A DNA stretch of 64,000 nt from Kocuria subflava (GTDB lineage Bacteria; Actinomycetota; Actinomycetes; Actinomycetales; Micrococcaceae), in contig NZ_JAAVUN010000001.1 of NCBI RefSeq assembly GCF_012163155.1, positions 1-64,000 of the forward strand, read 5' to 3'. Below are positions 37,043 through 45,768 of the stretch, piece after piece. A program made the position numbers and the translations under genes. The stretch's first letter is position 1. Each line of letters begins with the position of its first letter. The notes beneath the pieces are model-generated. The model was not told the DNA's origin and ran no database searches. It saw only the letters and a list, made by a program, of their open reading frames with translations.

Positions 37043-38032
37043 TCACATCCCCAAGAACTCCTTCCAGCGGGGCAGTTCCCGCTGGGCCTGGAGGTAACCG
37101 GCGGCGTAAGCGGCTTGCAGCCGAGCCACCCGCCGTTCCCCGTTGGAGACCGGCATGTTCTCCGGGGTGAACACCATGGCCTGCCCGGAGTCCTGGAGGT
37201 CGTACAGCTCTTCCCGGGTCCGGTTGTAGTTGGCCGGGCGGGCGTCCAGGGCCTCCACCACCGCCGGGTGGTCACGGAACTGCCGCCGGTAGATGGATGC
37301 AAAGCGCTCGGGCTGTTTGATGTAGCTGCGTTCACGAGTCAGGATGACCAGGAACTTGGTGTACCCATCCGCGCGTGCGGCGTCGATGGCAATGCCACCC
37401 GTTGGCCCCAGTGCACCGTCCACCCACACCGACCCCCGGTAGTTCACCGGCGGCATCAGCACGGGCATGGACGACGACGCCCGGACCTGCACCATCAGGT
37501 CCTGCTGTGAACCCAGGTCCTGGCGGGAGAAGTACACGTGTTCACCGGTGGAGGCGTTGAAGGCCCCGATCTTGTAGCGGGCGGGGTTGCGCGTGAATTG
37601 GCTGTAGTTGAAGGGCAGAGAGGCATCCGGAAGCCCGGACTTCTCGTAGATGTACTCCGCGTTGAACAACCCCTGGCCCCGGGCAAAAGTCCGTAAGTTG
37701 CCGAACTGGGGGTCCTGGGCGAACTCCACGAACGTTCGCCTGGCCCGTGGGGCATCCCGGGCGATGTAATTACAGGTGTGACTGGACCCGGCGGAGATAC
37801 CGCCCACCCAGTCGAAATGGATCCCGGCTCCCAGCAACGTGGTCACAGCACCTGCCGTGTAACTGCCACGCATGCCGCCGCCCTCAAAGATCAGGGCCGT
37901 GTCCGTGACGTTGCTTGTCAACGCAGTCGTCTCTGCTGCGTCATCAGTGGAGTTTGTGCCGGGTGCACCGGGGTAACCCAGGTTGGCGCCGTCGTCGTCG
38001 GTGGCGGAGAACTGGTCCGGACCATCAGCCAT
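37043..38032 (-). CDS. Patatin-like phospholipase
   Basis: 329-residue serine acyl hydrolase with a Ser-Asp dyad. GGGMRG near residue 51 forms the oxyanion hole, GISAGS near 79 is the nucleophile elbow and DGALGP near 208 supplies the catalytic Asp. The sequence is close to the bacterial YjjU-type patatins. The first 45 residues are acidic and disordered. GAGGAG precedes the ATG. It lies 55 bases downstream of the gntR stop on the same strand, so read-through from the EIIB-EIIA-GntR operon is possible. The membrane lipid substrate is unknown. Confidence 0.9.
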   Translation of the reverse strand: MADGPDQFSATDDDGANLGYPGAPGTNSTDDAAETTALTSNVTDTALIFEGGGMRGSYTAGAVTTLLGAGIHFDWVGGISAGSSHTCNYIARDAPRARRTFVEFAQDPQFGNLRTFARGQGLFNAEYIYEKSGLPDASLPFNYSQFTRNPARYKIGAFNASTGEHVYFSRQDLGSQQDLMVQVRASSSMPVLMPPVNYRGSVWVDGALGPTGGIAIDAARADGYTKFLVILTRERSYIKQPERFASIYRRQFRDHPAVVEALDARPANYNRTREELYDLQDSGQAMVFTPENMPVSNGERRVARLQAAYAAGYLQAQRELPRWKEFLGM

Positions 38033-38087
38033 GGGTGGTAGCTCCTCTGTCGCGCGCAGGTCTGTGTGGGGGATTCGAGCCTATCCG

Positions 38088-38810
38088 TCAGGCCAGAACT
38101 TCCATGTGCAGCTGGTAACGATCCGCCCGATACACGGAGATCGAGTACTCCACGGCCCGTTCCGCCAGCGCCGGATCGGTGTCCGGCATGGTGCCCGTGG
38201 TGAAGGAACGCCGGTGGAAGACCAGAACGGGGGTGCCGGGGTCTATGCCCAGCAGCGCGGCGTCCTGGGGTGTGGCCGCCTGGGCCTGCACGGTTTGTTC
38301 GGCGCGGGTCACGGGGGCTCCGGCGCGGGCGAGCATTCCGTAGAGGGAGCTTTCCCAGTCCGCGTCCAGGGGCAAGAGATCCAGTGGAACCCAGCTGTCG
38401 TCCACGCTGACCGGAACACCGTCCCCCAGGCGCAGGCGGCGGATCCGCAAGGCCTGGGACCGGCCAAGATGTTGGGCCGCCGCATCCGGCGCGGGCTGCC
38501 CGCCCACCGTGTCCACGGCTGTGGTGGGCCTGAGCCCGGCTGCCTGCATGTCCTCGTGAAAGGACGCCAGGTGCAGGCGCGAGCGAGCCATGCCGTGGGT
38601 CACAAAGGTGCCCCGCCCGTGTTCCCGGACCAACAAACCGTCTGCCACCAACTGCGCGATGGCGTGGCGAACCGTGATCCGGGAGACGCCGAACTGCTCC
38701 ACCAGGCGGCGCTCGCCGGGAAGCCGGTCACCGACTTTCAGGTCATCCCGGATCATCTGTGCCAGGGCATCACGCAGTTGGGCGTGCTTGGACCCGATCT
38801 GGGAACTCAC
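38088..38810 (-). CDS. GntR/HutC-family regulator of GlcNAc use (NagR/DasR-like)
   Basis: 240-residue regulator with an N-terminal winged helix (residues 10-75, GERRLVEQFGVSRITVRHAIAQLVADGLL) and a C-terminal UTRA ligand domain (about 95-235). Its place directly after the EIIA and EIIB genes, next to nagB/nagA, makes GlcN-6-P or GlcNAc-6-P the likely inducer. Two palindromes of the DasR/NagR type lie in the divergent promoter at 39573-39613. The start is GTG with AAGG 7 bases upstream, 9 bases after the EIIA stop. Confidence 0.92.
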   Translation of the reverse strand: MSSQIGSKHAQLRDALAQMIRDDLKVGDRLPGERRLVEQFGVSRITVRHAIAQLVADGLLVREHGRGTFVTHGMARSRLHLASFHEDMQAAGLRPTTAVDTVGGQPAPDAAAQHLGRSQALRIRRLRLGDGVPVSVDDSWVPLDLLPLDADWESSLYGMLARAGAPVTRAEQTVQAQAATPQDAALLGIDPGTPVLVFHRRSFTTGTMPDTDPALAERAVEYSISVYRADRYQLHMEVLA

Positions 38811-38819
38811 CCGGATCCT

Positions 38820-39278
38820 TCACCCGATGATCTGGAACAAGGCATCTGCGGAGGCCACCAGTCCGTGGACGGGCTGGGTGATCTGAGTGGCATCGCCATC
38901 CATGAGCACCACGGGGCTGATCAGGTCATAGCCCTGCTCGCGCACGAATCCTGCATTCACCCGCAACAGTTCCTGGCCGGCGATGACCGTTTGCTTCTTT
39001 TCCACCAGGACCTCAAAGCCTTCACCCTTGAGCTGGACGGTGTCGATCCCCACGTGGACCAACACCCCCTGCCCGGATTCACTCACCAGGGCGACTGCGT
39101 GCGGCATGGCCTTCATGATCGTCCCGGCAACGGGTGCGACGACCACCAGTTGCCCCGCCGCGTCGTCGGGAATCACGGCGATCCCGGGACCCAGCATGCC
39201 CTGGGCAAACACCGGATCCGGGACTTCGCTCAACGGCACGGCCGCCCCGGCGAACGGGGCAAGAACGGGCGTGGTCAC
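38820..39278 (-). CDS. PTS glucose/GlcNAc-type EIIA (Crr family)
   Basis: 152-residue cytosolic phosphocarrier that takes phosphate from HPr and gives it to EIIB. The active-site histidine lies in VLVHVGIDTVQL near residue 73, and the second conserved His in the pocket is in APVAGTIMKAMPH near 60. The GTG start overlaps the EIIB stop (GTGA), so the two are translationally coupled. Separate EIIA, EIIB and EIIC genes are common in actinobacteria. Confidence 0.93.
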   Translation of the reverse strand: MTTPVLAPFAGAAVPLSEVPDPVFAQGMLGPGIAVIPDDAAGQLVVVAPVAGTIMKAMPHAVALVSESGQGVLVHVGIDTVQLKGEGFEVLVEKKQTVIAGQELLRVNAGFVREQGYDLISPVVLMDGDATQITQPVHGLVASADALFQIIG

Positions 39279-39505
39279 AAGAGGTCCTGGATGTCTTCGG
39301 CCAGGTTCTCTGCCTCCGGGCCCACCACCACCTGGACCACGGTGCCCGCCACCATCACGCCGTGTGCACCGAGTGCTTTGAGGGCCGCCTGATCCACCAG
39401 CGAGCTGTCTGCCACTTCAGTGCGCAGCCGCGTGATGCATCCTTCAATGTCTTCCACGTTCTGTGCCCCACCCAGGGCGGCCAGGATCTCTTCAGGCTTG
39501 GACAT
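39275..39505 (-). CDS. PTS glucose/GlcNAc-type EIIB
   Basis: 76-residue phosphotransfer protein. The phosphocysteine is in IEGCITRLRTEV near residue 23, the PTS EIIB signature. GGAGGAG lies just before the ATG at 39505. First gene of the leftward EIIB-EIIA-gntR operon, facing the EIIC operon across a 144-bp control region. Confidence 0.93.
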   Translation of the reverse strand: MSKPEEILAALGGAQNVEDIEGCITRLRTEVADSSLVDQAALKALGAHGVMVAGTVVQVVVGPEAENLAEDIQDLL

Positions 39506-39572
39506 GGCTCCTCCTTGCATCCTCAGCCGGGGGTTTCTTGAGTTGTTTCCCAGGCTATTGACAGCTTCTCAT

Positions 39573-39593
39573 GTGGTCAGTCAAAGTGACCAC
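39573..39593. promoter_or_regulatory. Probable GntR (NagR/DasR) operator 1
   Basis: GTGGTCA and TGACCAC form a perfect dyad with a 7-base spacer inside the divergent EIIB/EIIC promoter. The half-site GGTC resembles the DasR responsive element, but the spacing is wider than usual. Confidence 0.55.
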
Positions 39594-39597
39594 CAAC

Positions 39598-39613
39598 ACT
39601 GGTTATGACCAGT
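39598..39613. promoter_or_regulatory. Probable GntR (NagR/DasR) operator 2
   Basis: ACTGGTTATGACCAGT is a 16-bp dyad of the dre type (known consensus ACTGGTCTAGACCACT). It lies 36 bases before the EIIC start. Confidence 0.7.
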
Positions 39614-39649
39614 AATCATCACTGTACTAGAGAGCGAGAGGGCGGGTCC

Positions 39650-41128
39650 ATGCCACTGCTAGGGATCCTGGGCGCCAGCGCCCACCAGAAGGCCGAGGGC
39701 AAGGAGCCCTCCAAGGCACTACAGGTTCTGCAGCGGTTGGGGCGCAGCCTCATGCTGCCCATTGCCAGCCTGCCGGCGGCGGCTCTGCTGATGCGTTTGG
39801 GGCAGGACGATCTCCTGGGCCGCTTTGACGGTCTGCACACCGTGGCCGCAGTGATCGGTGCGGCCGGAAGCGCCTTGTTCGACAACCTGGGCCTGCTGTT
39901 TGCCGTGGGCATCGCTTTCGGCTTTGCCAGGAAGGGCGATGGCTCCACCGCGTTGGCGGCCGTGGTGGGTTACGTGGTGCTGTTGGCGGTCTTTGATGCC
40001 ATGGCGCCCGTGGTGTTGCCCGAGGGCCCCGACGGCGAACCACCGGTGATCAACTACGGGGTGTTGGCCGGCATCATCATCGGTCTGGTGACCGCCAAGC
40101 TCTGGGAGCGGTTCCACCGGACCAAGCTGCCGGACTGGCTGGGCTTCTTTGGCGGGCGCCGCCTGGTGCCCATGATGGTGGCTGTTGTTGCGGTGATCCT
40201 GGGTGTGCTGATGGCTTTCCCCTACCCGCTGTTTGCCTCCGGACTGTTGTGGACCGGTGAAACCGTGGCGGACAACGCCGTGTTGGGTGGTGGCCTTTTC
40301 GGGTTCGTCAACCGTCTGTTGTTGCCCCTGGGTCTGCACCACCTGTGGAACTTCTTCCCGTGGTTCCAGTTGGGAACTTTTGAGGGCGCACACGGTGACA
40401 TCGCCCGGTTCTTTGCCGGTGACCCAGCGGCGGGAATCTTCACCACGGGCTTCTTCCCCATCATGATGTTCGCCCTGCCCGCCGCAGCCCTGGCCATCAC
40501 GCACGAGGCCCGCCCGGAGAACCGCAAGGCCGTGGGTGGTGTGATGTTCTCCGTGGCGCTGACCGCCTTTGTCACCGGCATCACCGAGCCCCTGGAGTTC
40601 GCCTTCATGTTCGTGGCCTGGCCGCTCTACCTGGTCCACGCCGTCCTCACCGGTACCTCCCTGGCACTGGTCAACGCCCTGGACATCCACATGGGATTCG
40701 GCTTCTCTGCCGGTGCCATCGACTACGTTCTGAACTTCGGTCTGGGGCAGCGGGCCTGGATGCTGATCCCGATCGGCCTGATGTACGCGGTGATCTACTA
40801 CCTGATCTTCCGCGTGGTGATCCGGTTCTGGAACCTGCGCACCCCGGGCCGTGAGGCCGAGGGAGACACCTCCATGGCCACGGACTCCGAACTGCAGAAG
40901 GGCCAGGCCAAGCGCCAGGTCAGCACGTCGGATGCAGAGCATGACGGCGTATCCGGCAGTTCCCAGCAAGCGACAGCGGCAGAAGCAGCGGGTGTTGCAG
41001 GAGCCGGTGCTGGAGCCGCAGGTGTCACGGTAACCGATGTGACCACAGGTTCGGGTGACTCCTCCGGGGAGCCCCGCAGCCAGGATCCGGACCTCGGTAC
41101 GGGTCTCAACGCTGAAGGGCAGTTGTGA
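39650..41128 (+). CDS. PTS EIIC, N-acetylglucosamine/glucose type
   Basis: Membrane permease subunit that translocates and phosphorylates GlcNAc (or glucose). The 492-residue protein has the PTS_EIIC_1 fold with GRSLMLPIASLPAAALLMRLG at the start, LGLHHLWNFFPWFQLG near residue 235 and GITEPLEFAFMF near 318. GlcNAc specificity is inferred from the nagB and nagA genes that follow. After the last helix (about 405) there is an unusual 85-residue tail rich in A, G, S and T. The ATG at 39650 is chosen because the earlier ATG at 39605 lies inside operator 2. Confidence 0.92.
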   Translation: MPLLGILGASAHQKAEGKEPSKALQVLQRLGRSLMLPIASLPAAALLMRLGQDDLLGRFDGLHTVAAVIGAAGSALFDNLGLLFAVGIAFGFARKGDGSTALAAVVGYVVLLAVFDAMAPVVLPEGPDGEPPVINYGVLAGIIIGLVTAKLWERFHRTKLPDWLGFFGGRRLVPMMVAVVAVILGVLMAFPYPLFASGLLWTGETVADNAVLGGGLFGFVNRLLLPLGLHHLWNFFPWFQLGTFEGAHGDIARFFAGDPAAGIFTTGFFPIMMFALPAAALAITHEARPENRKAVGGVMFSVALTAFVTGITEPLEFAFMFVAWPLYLVHAVLTGTSLALVNALDIHMGFGFSAGAIDYVLNFGLGQRAWMLIPIGLMYAVIYYLIFRVVIRFWNLRTPGREAEGDTSMATDSELQKGQAKRQVSTSDAEHDGVSGSSQQATAAEAAGVAGAGAGAAGVTVTDVTTGSGDSSGEPRSQDPDLGTGLNAEGQL

Positions 41129-41131
41129 TCC

Positions 41132-41917
41132 GTGGAGATCGTGATTGTTGAAACCCAGCAGCAGGCCGGGGAGTTGGTGGCTGAGGCCGTCGTCGCCCTG
41201 GTGGAGCGCAAGGCGAACCCGGTGCTGGGTGTGGCCACCGGCTCCAGCCCCGGTGCGGTGTACCGGGAGCTGGGGCGGCGGGTGGCCCAGGGGCGGCTCA
41301 GTCTCAAGGACACGCAGGCGTTCATGCTCGACGAATACGTGGGGCTGCCCGCCGATCACCCGCAGCGGTACCGGACGGTGATCGACCGCGAGTTCGTGCA
41401 GCCCACGGACATTGATCCCGCCAATGTTCACGGGCCGGACGGTTCTGCGCAGGAGATCGAGCAGGCCTGCGCAGACTACGAGCGGGCGATCACCAACGCG
41501 GGTGGCATCGACCTGCAGATCTTGGGAATCGGCACGGACGGTCACATTGCCTTCAACGAACCCGGTTCCTCCCTGGGCTCCCGGACCCGCCTGAAAACAC
41601 TGACCAGACAGACACGGGAGGACAACGCCCGGTTCTTTGACGACGACGTCGCCTCCGTCCCCAAGCACTGCCTCACTCAGGGCGTGGCCACCATCATGGA
41701 GGCCCGGCACGTGGTGTTGCTGGCCTTTGGGCAGTCCAAAGTAGAGGCGATTCACCACATGGTGGAGGGCTCTGTTTCTGCCATGTGGCCGGCCACGGCC
41801 TTGCAGTTCCACCCGCACGTGACCGTGGTGTTGGATGAATCGGCGGCTTCTCGGTTGCAGTTGGCCTCCTACGCCCGGCAGGCCTGGGAGGCCAAGCCGG
41901 ACTGGCAGGGGTTGTGA
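41132..41917 (+). CDS. nagB: Glucosamine-6-phosphate deaminase
   Basis: Converts GlcN-6-P to fructose-6-P and ammonia. 261 residues, normal length. Motifs are GVATGSSPGAVYRELG near residue 31, FMLDEYVGL near 66 and GIGTDGHIAFNEPGSS near 133 (catalytic Asp/His/Glu). The GTG start is 3 bases after the EIIC stop. Part of the EIIC-nagB-nagA-aminotransferase operon. Confidence 0.96.
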   Translation: MEIVIVETQQQAGELVAEAVVALVERKANPVLGVATGSSPGAVYRELGRRVAQGRLSLKDTQAFMLDEYVGLPADHPQRYRTVIDREFVQPTDIDPANVHGPDGSAQEIEQACADYERAITNAGGIDLQILGIGTDGHIAFNEPGSSLGSRTRLKTLTRQTREDNARFFDDDVASVPKHCLTQGVATIMEARHVVLLAFGQSKVEAIHHMVEGSVSAMWPATALQFHPHVTVVLDESAASRLQLASYARQAWEAKPDWQGL

Positions 41918-43074
41918 GGGTGGGGGATGCGGCGGTGGTGGGTCTGATTCTGCAGGCCGATCAGGTGGTCTTTCCTGATGGCCCGGCCTGCCCGGGCTGG
42001 GTGCGGGTGAGCGGAGAGGCAATCGTTGATGCCGGCACCGGTCCGGTCCCGGATGATGCAGGCGCCGCCCAGATCCGGCACCTGGGAGAGGTGACGCTAG
42101 CACCGGGTTTTGTGGACATGCACGTGCACGGCGGTGGCGGGGCAGCCTTCACGGAGGGCACTGAGGCCGCCCGTGTTGCTCGCGCCGCCCATCTGGCGCA
42201 TGGGACCACCACGATGGTGGCCTCCCTGGTGTCTGACACCATCGAACAGTTGGAACACCAGGTGGCGGAGCTTGCGGGACTTGCAGAGACCGGGGAGCTG
42301 GCGGGCATCCATCTGGAGGGGCCGTGGCTTTCGGAAGTGCGCTGCGGGGCCCATGACCCCGGGCTGCTCCGGGACCCTCTGTTGGCAGATGTGAACCGTC
42401 TGCTGGATGCCGGACGCGGCCACGTCCGCATGGTCACGCTGGCGCCTGAACGCGCCGGGGCGTTGGAGGCCATCCGGACGCTGTGTGACCGCGGGGTGCT
42501 GGCTGCCGTTGGCCACACGGATGCCACTGACTCGCAGACCCGGGCCGCACTGGATGCAGGCGCTCGCGTGGCCACTCACCTGTTCAACACCATGCCCTCG
42601 CTGCACCACCGAGAGCCAGGCCCCATCCCACAACTGCTGGCCGATCCCCACGTGACCGTGGAGCTCATTGCCGACGGCGTTCACGTCCGCCCGTCCGTGC
42701 TGCGCATGGCTGTCTGCGCAGCACGTGGTCGGTTCGCGCTGATCACCGACGCCATGGCTGCAGCCGGTCATCCGGACGGTTCCTACCGTCTGGGTCCGTT
42801 GGATGTGGACGTGGTGGACGGTGTGGCGCGGATCCGGGACACCGGCGCCATTGCGGGTTCCACCTTGACCCTGGACCAGGCCGTGCGCTTTGCGGTCACT
42901 CAGGCGCAGATTCCGCTGGAAGTGGCCGTGCGGGCGGCGTCGTCGACCCCGGCCAGGGCGCTGGGGCGAGCGGACATCGGAAGGATCGCGCGGGGGACGC
43001 GGGCAGATCTTGTGGTGCTGGATGAGAAGTTGTCCGTGCAAGCAGTGCTACACGGGGGCCGTTGGGTGGAATGA
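41914..43074 (+). CDS. nagA: N-acetylglucosamine-6-phosphate deacetylase
   Basis: Metal-dependent amidohydrolase, 386 residues, which removes acetate from GlcNAc-6-P and feeds NagB. Conserved motifs are PGFVDMHVHGGGG near residue 65 (metal His), LEGPWLSEVRCGAHDP near 131, GHTDAT near 194, ATHLFNTMPSLHHREPG near 213 and ITDAMAAAG near 275 (catalytic Asp). The usual LEGPF/FLSPARRGAH is slightly changed to PWLSEVRCGAH. GTG overlaps the nagB stop. Confidence 0.95.
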   Translation: MRVGDAAVVGLILQADQVVFPDGPACPGWVRVSGEAIVDAGTGPVPDDAGAAQIRHLGEVTLAPGFVDMHVHGGGGAAFTEGTEAARVARAAHLAHGTTTMVASLVSDTIEQLEHQVAELAGLAETGELAGIHLEGPWLSEVRCGAHDPGLLRDPLLADVNRLLDAGRGHVRMVTLAPERAGALEAIRTLCDRGVLAAVGHTDATDSQTRAALDAGARVATHLFNTMPSLHHREPGPIPQLLADPHVTVELIADGVHVRPSVLRMAVCAARGRFALITDAMAAAGHPDGSYRLGPLDVDVVDGVARIRDTGAIAGSTLTLDQAVRFAVTQAQIPLEVAVRAASSTPARALGRADIGRIARGTRADLVVLDEKLSVQAVLHGGRWVE

Positions 43075-43082
43075 TCGTGGGT

Positions 43083-44333
43083 ATGTCTGACCTGCCTACA
43101 TCCGCTGCACCTGCCCAGAACTCGCCGGTATCCGCCCAGGCCCCCTCCGCGGTCTCCTTTCCCGTGGCCGACCGCTACGCGGGTGTCACCACCACTGCGG
43201 TGCGCGACCTGCTGGACGTTCTGTCCCAGGGCAACATCATTTCCTTTGCGGGTGGAGCGCCGGCAGCAGAATTTTTTGCCGCGGATGACATCCGGGCCAG
43301 CTTTGACTGGGTGTTCGCCAACCGCCCGGCCAAGGCGCTGCAGTACTCCTCCACGCCCGGTGAGCCCGAGTTGCGTGAGCAGGCGGCCCGGCGTGTGTCA
43401 CGGTTCATCCCCACCACCGCCGATCAGATCCAGGTGACTACGGGGTCCCAAGAGGCCATTTACCTGGTGGGCAACGCCATGATCAACCCGGGCGACGTCG
43501 TGCTGGTGGAGCGGCCCACGTACTTGGCGGCTGTCCAGGCCTTTGCCTCCTCCGGTGCCCGGATGATCGGCATCCCTTCTGACGACGACGGCGCCCGCCC
43601 CGACGCCCTGGAAGATCTCATTCGGGAGCACAACCCCAAGTTCGTCTATCTGATCCCCACGTTCCAGAACCCGTCCGGGGTGTGCATGCAGGCAGGGCGA
43701 CGCAAGGAAATCGCGGAGGTGCTGCTGCGCACCGGCACGCCGTTGGTGGAGGACGACCCCTACGGTGAGCTGCGGTTCTCCGGTGAGTTCATCCCGCAGA
43801 TCTCCGCCTTGCCGGGCATGGCGCACCAGAGCCTGCTGCTGAACTCGATTTCCAAGGTCATGGCACCGGGTATTCGAGTGGGGTGGATCCGCGGTGAGGG
43901 CCCCATCTTGAACACCATCTCCATTGCCAAGGAAGCAATCGGGCTGCATTCCTCCGTGGTGGATCAGCTGGCGGTGGCCCGGTACCTGGAGGCATACGAC
44001 GTCGACGCCCACATCCGCACCGTGGTGGAGGTCTACAAGCAACGGCGTGACGGGATGCGCCGGGAGTTGCTGGAGATGGTGCCAGAAGGTGCCACGGTCA
44101 CCTCACCGGATGGAGGCATGTTCCTGTGGGCGGCACTGGGTAACGGGATCGACACCACAGCACTGCTGCCGATTGCCGTGCAGGAAGGGGTGGCCTTTGT
44201 CCCCGGGGAGTCGTTCTTTGCCCACGATCCGGACCGCTCCACAATGCGCCTGTCCTACGTGACCAACCCGCCGGAGGTCATCAGCGAAGGCCTGCACAGG
44301 TTGGGCCGGGCACTGGAACGCTGGCACGGGTGA
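43083..44333 (+). CDS. PLP-dependent aminotransferase, class I/II (2-aminoadipate/aromatic type)
   Basis: 416-residue fold-type I aminotransferase. FAGGAPAAEFFA near 56 and IPTFQNPSGVCM near 196 are typical of the LysN/Aro8-like group, and NSISKVMAPGIRVGW places the PLP lysine near 258. It is probably cytosolic and acts on 2-oxoacids such as 2-oxoadipate, aromatic or branched-chain. The first 25 residues are P/A/S-rich. It starts 8 bases after nagA, so it is likely in the operon, although its link with amino-sugar use is not obvious. An earlier start at 43062 would overlap nagA. Confidence 0.9.
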   Translation: MSDLPTSAAPAQNSPVSAQAPSAVSFPVADRYAGVTTTAVRDLLDVLSQGNIISFAGGAPAAEFFAADDIRASFDWVFANRPAKALQYSSTPGEPELREQAARRVSRFIPTTADQIQVTTGSQEAIYLVGNAMINPGDVVLVERPTYLAAVQAFASSGARMIGIPSDDDGARPDALEDLIREHNPKFVYLIPTFQNPSGVCMQAGRRKEIAEVLLRTGTPLVEDDPYGELRFSGEFIPQISALPGMAHQSLLLNSISKVMAPGIRVGWIRGEGPILNTISIAKEAIGLHSSVVDQLAVARYLEAYDVDAHIRTVVEVYKQRRDGMRRELLEMVPEGATVTSPDGGMFLWAALGNGIDTTALLPIAVQEGVAFVPGESFFAHDPDRSTMRLSYVTNPPEVISEGLHRLGRALERWHG

Positions 44334-44428
44334 GCCTGGTGTCATGTTCATGATGCGAGACCTGGGGGTGCCGGGTGCCTGCCAGCTCAGCCGCGGCTGG
44401 CAGTTCGGCTCGAGCGACCGGTGCAGCC

Positions 44429-45211
44429 ATGAGCGCTGACAAGCTGCTGCACCGGCACTGGGGCTTGATCCTGCTGGTCGGCCTGGGAGGCGCGGTGGGT
44501 GCCGGGGTGCGCCTGCTGGTTGTTGAAGGCTTGTCCTTCTGGGTAGGGGCAGGTGCTGTGGCCACCGTTCTAGTCAACATTGCGGGAGCCTTTGGACTCG
44601 GTTGGCTGCTGCAGGCCTTGGTCAAGGCAGGGCGCCATGCCGGGCACCAGGTAAGACTCCAAGAAGGGCGCCAGGCCGGACTTGCGACTGGATTGCGCGA
44701 AAGGCACCCAGCCGGGCCGGAGGCAGGATTCCACGGAGAGCGCCAAGCAGTGCTTCAGGCCGGGCCGGAGGGCACCAAACGACGTCTGTTGCGGCTGGGT
44801 CTGGGAACCGGTTTTTTTGGCGGGTTCACCACGTACTCGGGGTTCGCGCTGGACACGGTCACGCTGGCGGGACTCTCCCCTTCGCTGACCAGTGGTGCCA
44901 CCGCCGGAACGGCTGCGGGTCTGGGATCTTTGGGGCCGGTCTTGTCGGTTGCGCTGTACCTGGCCGCCAGCCTGATTGGTGGTCTGGCGGCTGCACTCTT
45001 GGGCATGGCAGTGGGTGCGGCCGTGGGGCGTCGTGGTTCTGGAGACTCGCTCAAGTCTGCTGATGCCCGCCGTTCTGCGGGGCCAATGGAGTCTGTAGAT
45101 CCGTTGGGCTCTGTTGACCCGTTGGGCTCCGGTGACCCGGCCAGGTCTGTTCATGCAGACAGGCCCGTTGATCCCCGCGTGGCTGTTGATCCGACCAGGG
45201 GGGATGCGTGA
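44429..45211 (+). CDS. crcB: CrcB/Fluc fluoride channel subunit with unusual insertion and tail
   Basis: Fluoride exporter subunit. Core motifs are GGAVGAGVRLLV, VLVNIAGAFGLG and GFFGGFTTYSGFALD. Between the second and third helices there is an extra hydrophilic segment of about 50 residues (about 68-118) made of degenerate repeats such as RQAG/RHAG/HPAG. The C-terminal tail after the last helix holds repeats of VDPLGS/GDPARS. Typical CrcB proteins are 120-130 residues; this one is 260. An upstream GTG at 44375 is possible. The end overlaps the second crcB, so the two probably form a heterodimer. Confidence 0.82.
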   Translation: MSADKLLHRHWGLILLVGLGGAVGAGVRLLVVEGLSFWVGAGAVATVLVNIAGAFGLGWLLQALVKAGRHAGHQVRLQEGRQAGLATGLRERHPAGPEAGFHGERQAVLQAGPEGTKRRLLRLGLGTGFFGGFTTYSGFALDTVTLAGLSPSLTSGATAGTAAGLGSLGPVLSVALYLAASLIGGLAAALLGMAVGAAVGRRGSGDSLKSADARRSAGPMESVDPLGSVDPLGSGDPARSVHADRPVDPRVAVDPTRGDA

Positions 45212-45666
45212 TGGTCACCGCAGGTCAGGTGTTGCCGTGGATGCTGCTGGCTGCCGCCGCCGGTGGGTTGGGTGCTGCAGCCCGGTTCCTGATGGACGGC
45301 GAGATTCGACTCCGGTGGCGTGGTGCGCTGCCGTTGTCCACCCTGGTCATCAACGTGGCGGGCTCATTGCTGCTGGGTCTGACCTGCGGATTGGTGGGCA
45401 CTTTACCCACGCCGTCCCTGGTGGCCCTGGTCTCCGAGACGACGACGCCGACCGCAGCCATCTCGAGTGACCCCTGGACGTTGGGGGTCGCGCTGGCCCT
45501 GGTGGGGTTCTGTGGAGGTTTCACCACGTTCTCCACGGCCATGTATGAAGTAACCCAGCTGCTGCTCAATCGCCGCACCTGGATGGCCGTGGGCTACTGG
45601 GTAGGGTCGGCAGGGGCCGCGGTGATCGCGGTGGTGCTGGGCATGATGTCGGGCGCGCAGCTTTAA
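45211..45666 (+). CDS. crcB: CrcB/Fluc fluoride channel subunit
   Basis: 151-residue membrane protein with four predicted helices. GGLGAAARFLMDG at helix 1, VINVAGSLLLGL at helix 2 and GFCGGFTTFSTAMYE at helix 3 are the diagnostic Fluc motifs. A loop of about 25 residues (TLPTPSLVALVSETTTPTAAIS) makes it slightly long. ATG at 45211 overlaps the first crcB stop, with GTG at 45208 as an alternative. Together the two should form the antiparallel dimeric fluoride channel. Confidence 0.9.
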   Translation: MVTAGQVLPWMLLAAAAGGLGAAARFLMDGEIRLRWRGALPLSTLVINVAGSLLLGLTCGLVGTLPTPSLVALVSETTTPTAAISSDPWTLGVALALVGFCGGFTTFSTAMYEVTQLLLNRRTWMAVGYWVGSAGAAVIAVVLGMMSGAQL

Positions 45667-45693
45667 GCCATCCAAGCTCTGTGTTTGGATGGC
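45667..45693 (+). terminator. Hairpin after the crcB pair
   Basis: GCCATCCAA and TTGGATGGC form a perfect 9-bp stem with a 9-base loop, starting directly at the crcB stop codon. Confidence 0.65.
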
Positions 45694-45768
45694 ATCTGAA
45701 GCATTCGCCCATGTGAAAGGACTCTTGCGTCGTTCTCCGGGGATGCCAAGACATCATCGAGTTGCCCA

